From: Bacillota bacterium
GTDB taxonomy: Bacteria > Bacillota > Clostridia > Acetivibrionales > DTU013
NCBI GenBank assembly: GCA_023435805.1
Contig: JAEZMC010000127.1
Span: forward strand, 1-7,371
Reading direction: 5' to 3'
DNA: 7,371 bases
The translations under genes were made by a program, and so were the position numbers. Below are positions 5,177 through 7,371 of this stretch, in pieces (within the stretch, counting starts at the first letter, position 1; every line of letters begins with the position of its first letter). The notes under the pieces are model-generated. The model saw only the letters and a list, made by a program, of their open reading frames with translations. It did not search any database and was not told the origin of the DNA.

Positions 5177-6046
5177 ATGAGAGTAGGATTTATCGGATTG
5201 GGTCGCATGGGCGGCGGTGTATGTTCCAACATCATCAAGAACGGCTATGATGTAACAGTATATGATGCATACGAAAGCGCACTCAAAAATTTCGAAGGCC
5301 GCGCAAAGCTAGCTAAAAACGCTGAAGAAACATTTTCGGAAACTGATGTTACACTTCTCTCTCTTCCCGGTTATCCCGAAGTGGAGGCTATTACCGAAAA
5401 ATTCCTCGGGCTGGGTGTCAAGGGTAAGGGTGTTATCGATCTCAGCACCAGCTATCCCACCTCCAGCAAAATGATTCACGAGCGTTTCAAGAAGGCAGGG
5501 GGATACTATCTGGATGCTCCCCTGACCGGTAGTCCCGTACATGCGGCAGAGGGTACACTGGTGGTCAATGTTGGTGGCGATGAAGCCGACTATGAACGAT
5601 ATAAGGAATTGATCGGAGCGTTTTCCAAGGCTTCCAACTATATTGGCGGACCGGGTGCCGGCAATATAGCCAAGCTGTGCAACAACTACCTGGCCATTAT
5701 GTATATCGGACTTTATGGGGAAATTTTCCCGCTTGCCGAAAAATTAGGCTATGATGTGAAAAAGCTGTATGAAATCATCATGGATAGCGGCGTAAACTGC
5801 CCCACCTACCGTGGACATATACCGAAGATGTGCATCGACAAGACATTCACCCCCGGTTTTGCACTGGATTATTGCCTGAAGGACCTTTCCTATGTCAAAA
5901 AGCTGTTTGATGAACTGAAGGCTCCGAGCTTCCTGCTCGATGGCGGATTAAACGCCTTTAAGCTGGCGCATGCAATGGGTCTGGGAACAGGTGATTCCAC
6001 CGGCGTGGCAAAGGTTACGTACAAAAACTTGGGAATGGACATTTGA
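5177..6046 (+). CDS. NAD(P)-dependent oxidoreductase, 3-hydroxyisobutyrate dehydrogenase family
   Basis: A 289-residue beta-hydroxyacid dehydrogenase, the normal family length. The N-terminal Rossmann domain opens with VGFIGLGRMG (residues 3-12). Asp30 at the end of the second strand (VTVYD) suggests NAD over NADP. The substrate signature DAPLTGSPVHAAEGTLVVNVGGD (from 113) precedes the catalytic helix GGPGAGNIAKLCNN with catalytic Lys166, and KDLSYV (Lys235, Asp236) lies in the C-terminal helical domain. I chose the ATG at 5177 because AAAGGAG lies 8 bp before it and the Rossmann strand starts at once; in-frame starts at 5111 (TTG) and 5144 lack a ribosome binding site. Family members reduce small semialdehydes or oxidise short hydroxyacids (tartronate semialdehyde, sulfolactaldehyde, threonate). 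The usual DAPVSGG motif reads DAPLTGS, so the substrate cannot be assigned. It leads an operon with the AGE epimerase. Confidence 0.88.
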   Translation: MRVGFIGLGRMGGGVCSNIIKNGYDVTVYDAYESALKNFEGRAKLAKNAEETFSETDVTLLSLPGYPEVEAITEKFLGLGVKGKGVIDLSTSYPTSSKMIHERFKKAGGYYLDAPLTGSPVHAAEGTLVVNVGGDEADYERYKELIGAFSKASNYIGGPGAGNIAKLCNNYLAIMYIGLYGEIFPLAEKLGYDVKKLYEIIMDSGVNCPTYRGHIPKMCIDKTFTPGFALDYCLKDLSYVKKLFDELKAPSFLLDGGLNAFKLAHAMGLGTGDSTGVAKVTYKNLGMDI

Positions 6047-6067
6047 CTTCTGCAAGGAGATGCATGA

Positions 6068-7357
6068 ATGGAAAAGGTAAAAATACGTCAATTGCTCGGT
6101 TTTTATGAAAATGAACTGACCAACAATATTCTATCCTACTGGATTCCAAGATGTCTTGACAAGAAGAACGGCGGCTACTTCAACTGTTTTGACAATGCCG
6201 GTGAAAAACTGGTCAGCCGCGACAAATATACCTGGAGCCAGGGACGTTTTGTATGGATGTGGGCTAAGCTTTCCATGATGGATTGCGGCACATTCACGCT
6301 GGAGCAACGCGCTGAATTTCTTAGGTTGGCGAGAAGCGGCCGTGACTTTTTAATGAAGCACTGCCTCATTGGAAAAGATGACTGGCGTTGTGTGTTTTTA
6401 ATGGATGAAGCCGGTACTCCCAAAAAGGTGGACGGTTGGGATCAGCTTGATATGAGCATTTATGCGGACTGCTTTGTCATCGCCGGTCTGGGTAAATATG
6501 CCGAGGCGGCGTACGACCGGGAAGCTTATGATTTCGCCAAAAAATTGTACCTGTCCTGTCTGGACAGGGTTCGCAGCAAGAGCTTCAATACGCTTCCCTA
6601 TCCGTTGTCACCACGTTTTCGCGCCCATGGCATACCGATGATTTTTTCCAATGTCACACGTGAGCTATACGGTGCCGCCGAAAAAATGGACAGTGCATTT
6701 CTGAGCGAACTGCGCCTAAATCTGGACGGCTTTACCACGGATATACTGGACAATTTTGTCGATGAGAATAATGTGATGCATGAAATTATTCTGTCGGAGA
6801 ACAACCAATTCTTCCCACAGCTGCTGGGTCAGCATAGTAATCCCGGACATACGATTGAAGACATGTGGTTCATGGTGGATGCGGCCGATATCCTGCAAAA
6901 ACACGATCGTATCCCGAAAATAGCCGCCATTGCCAGGAAAGCGATGGAAATCGGCTGGGATCCGGAATTCGGCGGCTTGCTCCATTACTGCGGCTTGAAC
7001 GGGGGGGAGCCCACGGGCGACCTCACCGGTGTGAAGGATGAGCCAATGATGAAGCAGGTGCTGAGCGGCTGGGCGGATAAGCTTTGGTGGATCCATTCCG
7101 AAGCTTTGTATACTTCCCTGCTCTGTTACGAGCGTACCGGGGATGAAAGCTTCCTCGACTGGCATGATAAAGTCTTTGATTATACCTTTGACACCTTCCC
7201 CAACCCCAACCGGGAAGTGCGTGAATGGATACAGATCATCATGCGTGATGGCACTCCGCAGAACAAGGTGGTTGCGTTGCCTGTCAAGGACCCTTACCAC
7301 ATCACACGGAATTTGATTTTGATTATTGAACTGCTTTACAAGATGCTGAAGAAATAG
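6068..7357 (+). CDS. AGE family epimerase/isomerase (N-acylglucosamine 2-epimerase type)
   Basis: A 429-residue (alpha/alpha)6-barrel enzyme expected to interconvert N-acylglucosamine and N-acylmannosamine, or a related aldose/ketose pair. Conserved features: WSQGRFVWMWAKL with Arg60, His238 in the middle helices, GQHSNPGHTIEDMWF with His256 and the likely catalytic His261/Glu264, KLWWIHSEAL with His343/Glu345, and PVKDPYHITRNL with the second likely catalytic His411. These resemble RenBP-type GlcNAc 2-epimerases (NPGH.IE..WF, WW.HSEA) more than the sulfoquinovose isomerase YihS. The start is set by AAGGAGA at 6054-6060, 7 bp before the ATG, and only 21 bp separate it from the reductase stop, so they share a transcript. 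In this locus it could bring ManNAc-type sugars to GlcNAc for NagA and NagB, after a kinase not seen here. Cellobiose or mannose epimerase activity is an alternative within the superfamily. Confidence 0.88.
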   Translation: MEKVKIRQLLGFYENELTNNILSYWIPRCLDKKNGGYFNCFDNAGEKLVSRDKYTWSQGRFVWMWAKLSMMDCGTFTLEQRAEFLRLARSGRDFLMKHCLIGKDDWRCVFLMDEAGTPKKVDGWDQLDMSIYADCFVIAGLGKYAEAAYDREAYDFAKKLYLSCLDRVRSKSFNTLPYPLSPRFRAHGIPMIFSNVTRELYGAAEKMDSAFLSELRLNLDGFTTDILDNFVDENNVMHEIILSENNQFFPQLLGQHSNPGHTIEDMWFMVDAADILQKHDRIPKIAAIARKAMEIGWDPEFGGLLHYCGLNGGEPTGDLTGVKDEPMMKQVLSGWADKLWWIHSEALYTSLLCYERTGDESFLDWHDKVFDYTFDTFPNPNREVREWIQIIMRDGTPQNKVVALPVKDPYHITRNLILIIELLYKMLKK

Positions 7358-7364
7358 AGGAGGT
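7358..7364 (+). promoter_or_regulatory. Ribosome binding site of the next operon gene
   Basis: AGGAGGT, a full match to the anti-Shine-Dalgarno sequence, starts right after the epimerase stop (TAG, 7355-7357). The window ends 7 bp later, so the start codon of a third operon gene should lie just beyond the right edge. Confidence 0.75.
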
Positions 7365-7371
7365 GTACAAG

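Noticed and set aside
6716..7300. 194-codon minus-strand frame inside the AGE epimerase gene
   Set aside because: It is a shadow of the well-supported epimerase frame, with no start signal and no recognisable family.
5177..7357. Sulfoquinovose degradation (YihU/YihS) as the identity of this operon
   Set aside because: The AGE protein carries RenBP-type motifs, the reductase lacks the YihU-type signature, and no kinase, aldolase or sulfo-sugar glycosidase is visible.

Overview
The window looks like a carbohydrate-catabolism locus from a moderate-GC Firmicute, probably a Clostridia/Lachnospiraceae- or Paenibacillus-like genome. The grounds are strong AAGGAG-type ribosome binding sites before every gene, AT-rich intergenic DNA, short hairpin-plus-T terminators, and an AraC regulator with a cupin-like N-terminus. 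The lineage is inferred from style, not from a marker gene. I see six complete genes and no rRNA, tRNA, CRISPR array, transposase or phage gene.

Layout. 1-226: non-coding leader with a repetitive TG-plus-A-tract pattern and a GTATTA inverted repeat. 227-1408 (+): NagA-type N-acetylglucosamine-6-phosphate deacetylase, closed by a terminator at 1432-1468. 1517-1658: an extended -10 promoter with overlapping palindromes. 1659-2513 (+): AraC-family regulator. 2592-3866 (+): LarA/DUF2088-family protein, the nickel-pincer lactate racemase superfamily, 78 bp behind the regulator. 3883-3916: a hairpin that can terminate both converging transcripts. 3972-4739 (-): divergent NagB-type glucosamine-6-phosphate deaminase whose 3' end carries a 30-bp tandem duplication. 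4740-5176: a 437-bp regulatory gap between divergent genes, with a nagB promoter, a palindrome, a helically phased A-tract array and a hairpin-rich leader. 5177-6046 (+): 3-hydroxyisobutyrate dehydrogenase-family reductase. 6068-7357 (+): AGE/RenBP-type N-acylglucosamine 2-epimerase, 21 bp behind it. A consensus Shine-Dalgarno at 7358-7364 shows that this operon continues past the window.

How the genes may work together. AGE epimerase (ManNAc/GlcNAc-type interconversion), NagA (deacetylation of GlcNAc-6-P) and NagB (deamination to fructose-6-P) form a recognisable N-acetylhexosamine branch. A kinase and a transporter would be needed and are not in the window. The two extra enzymes, a LarA-family 2-hydroxyacid racemase/epimerase and a beta-hydroxyacid dehydrogenase, are not part of any standard nag or nan operon. 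They suggest that the substrate carries or yields a hydroxy acid. One possibility is the D-lactate freed from N-acetylmuramic acid; another is an aldonic or amino-sugar acid. This is inference. The NagA, NagB and LarA proteins all differ from textbook versions at recognisable motif positions, which also argues for a non-standard substrate.
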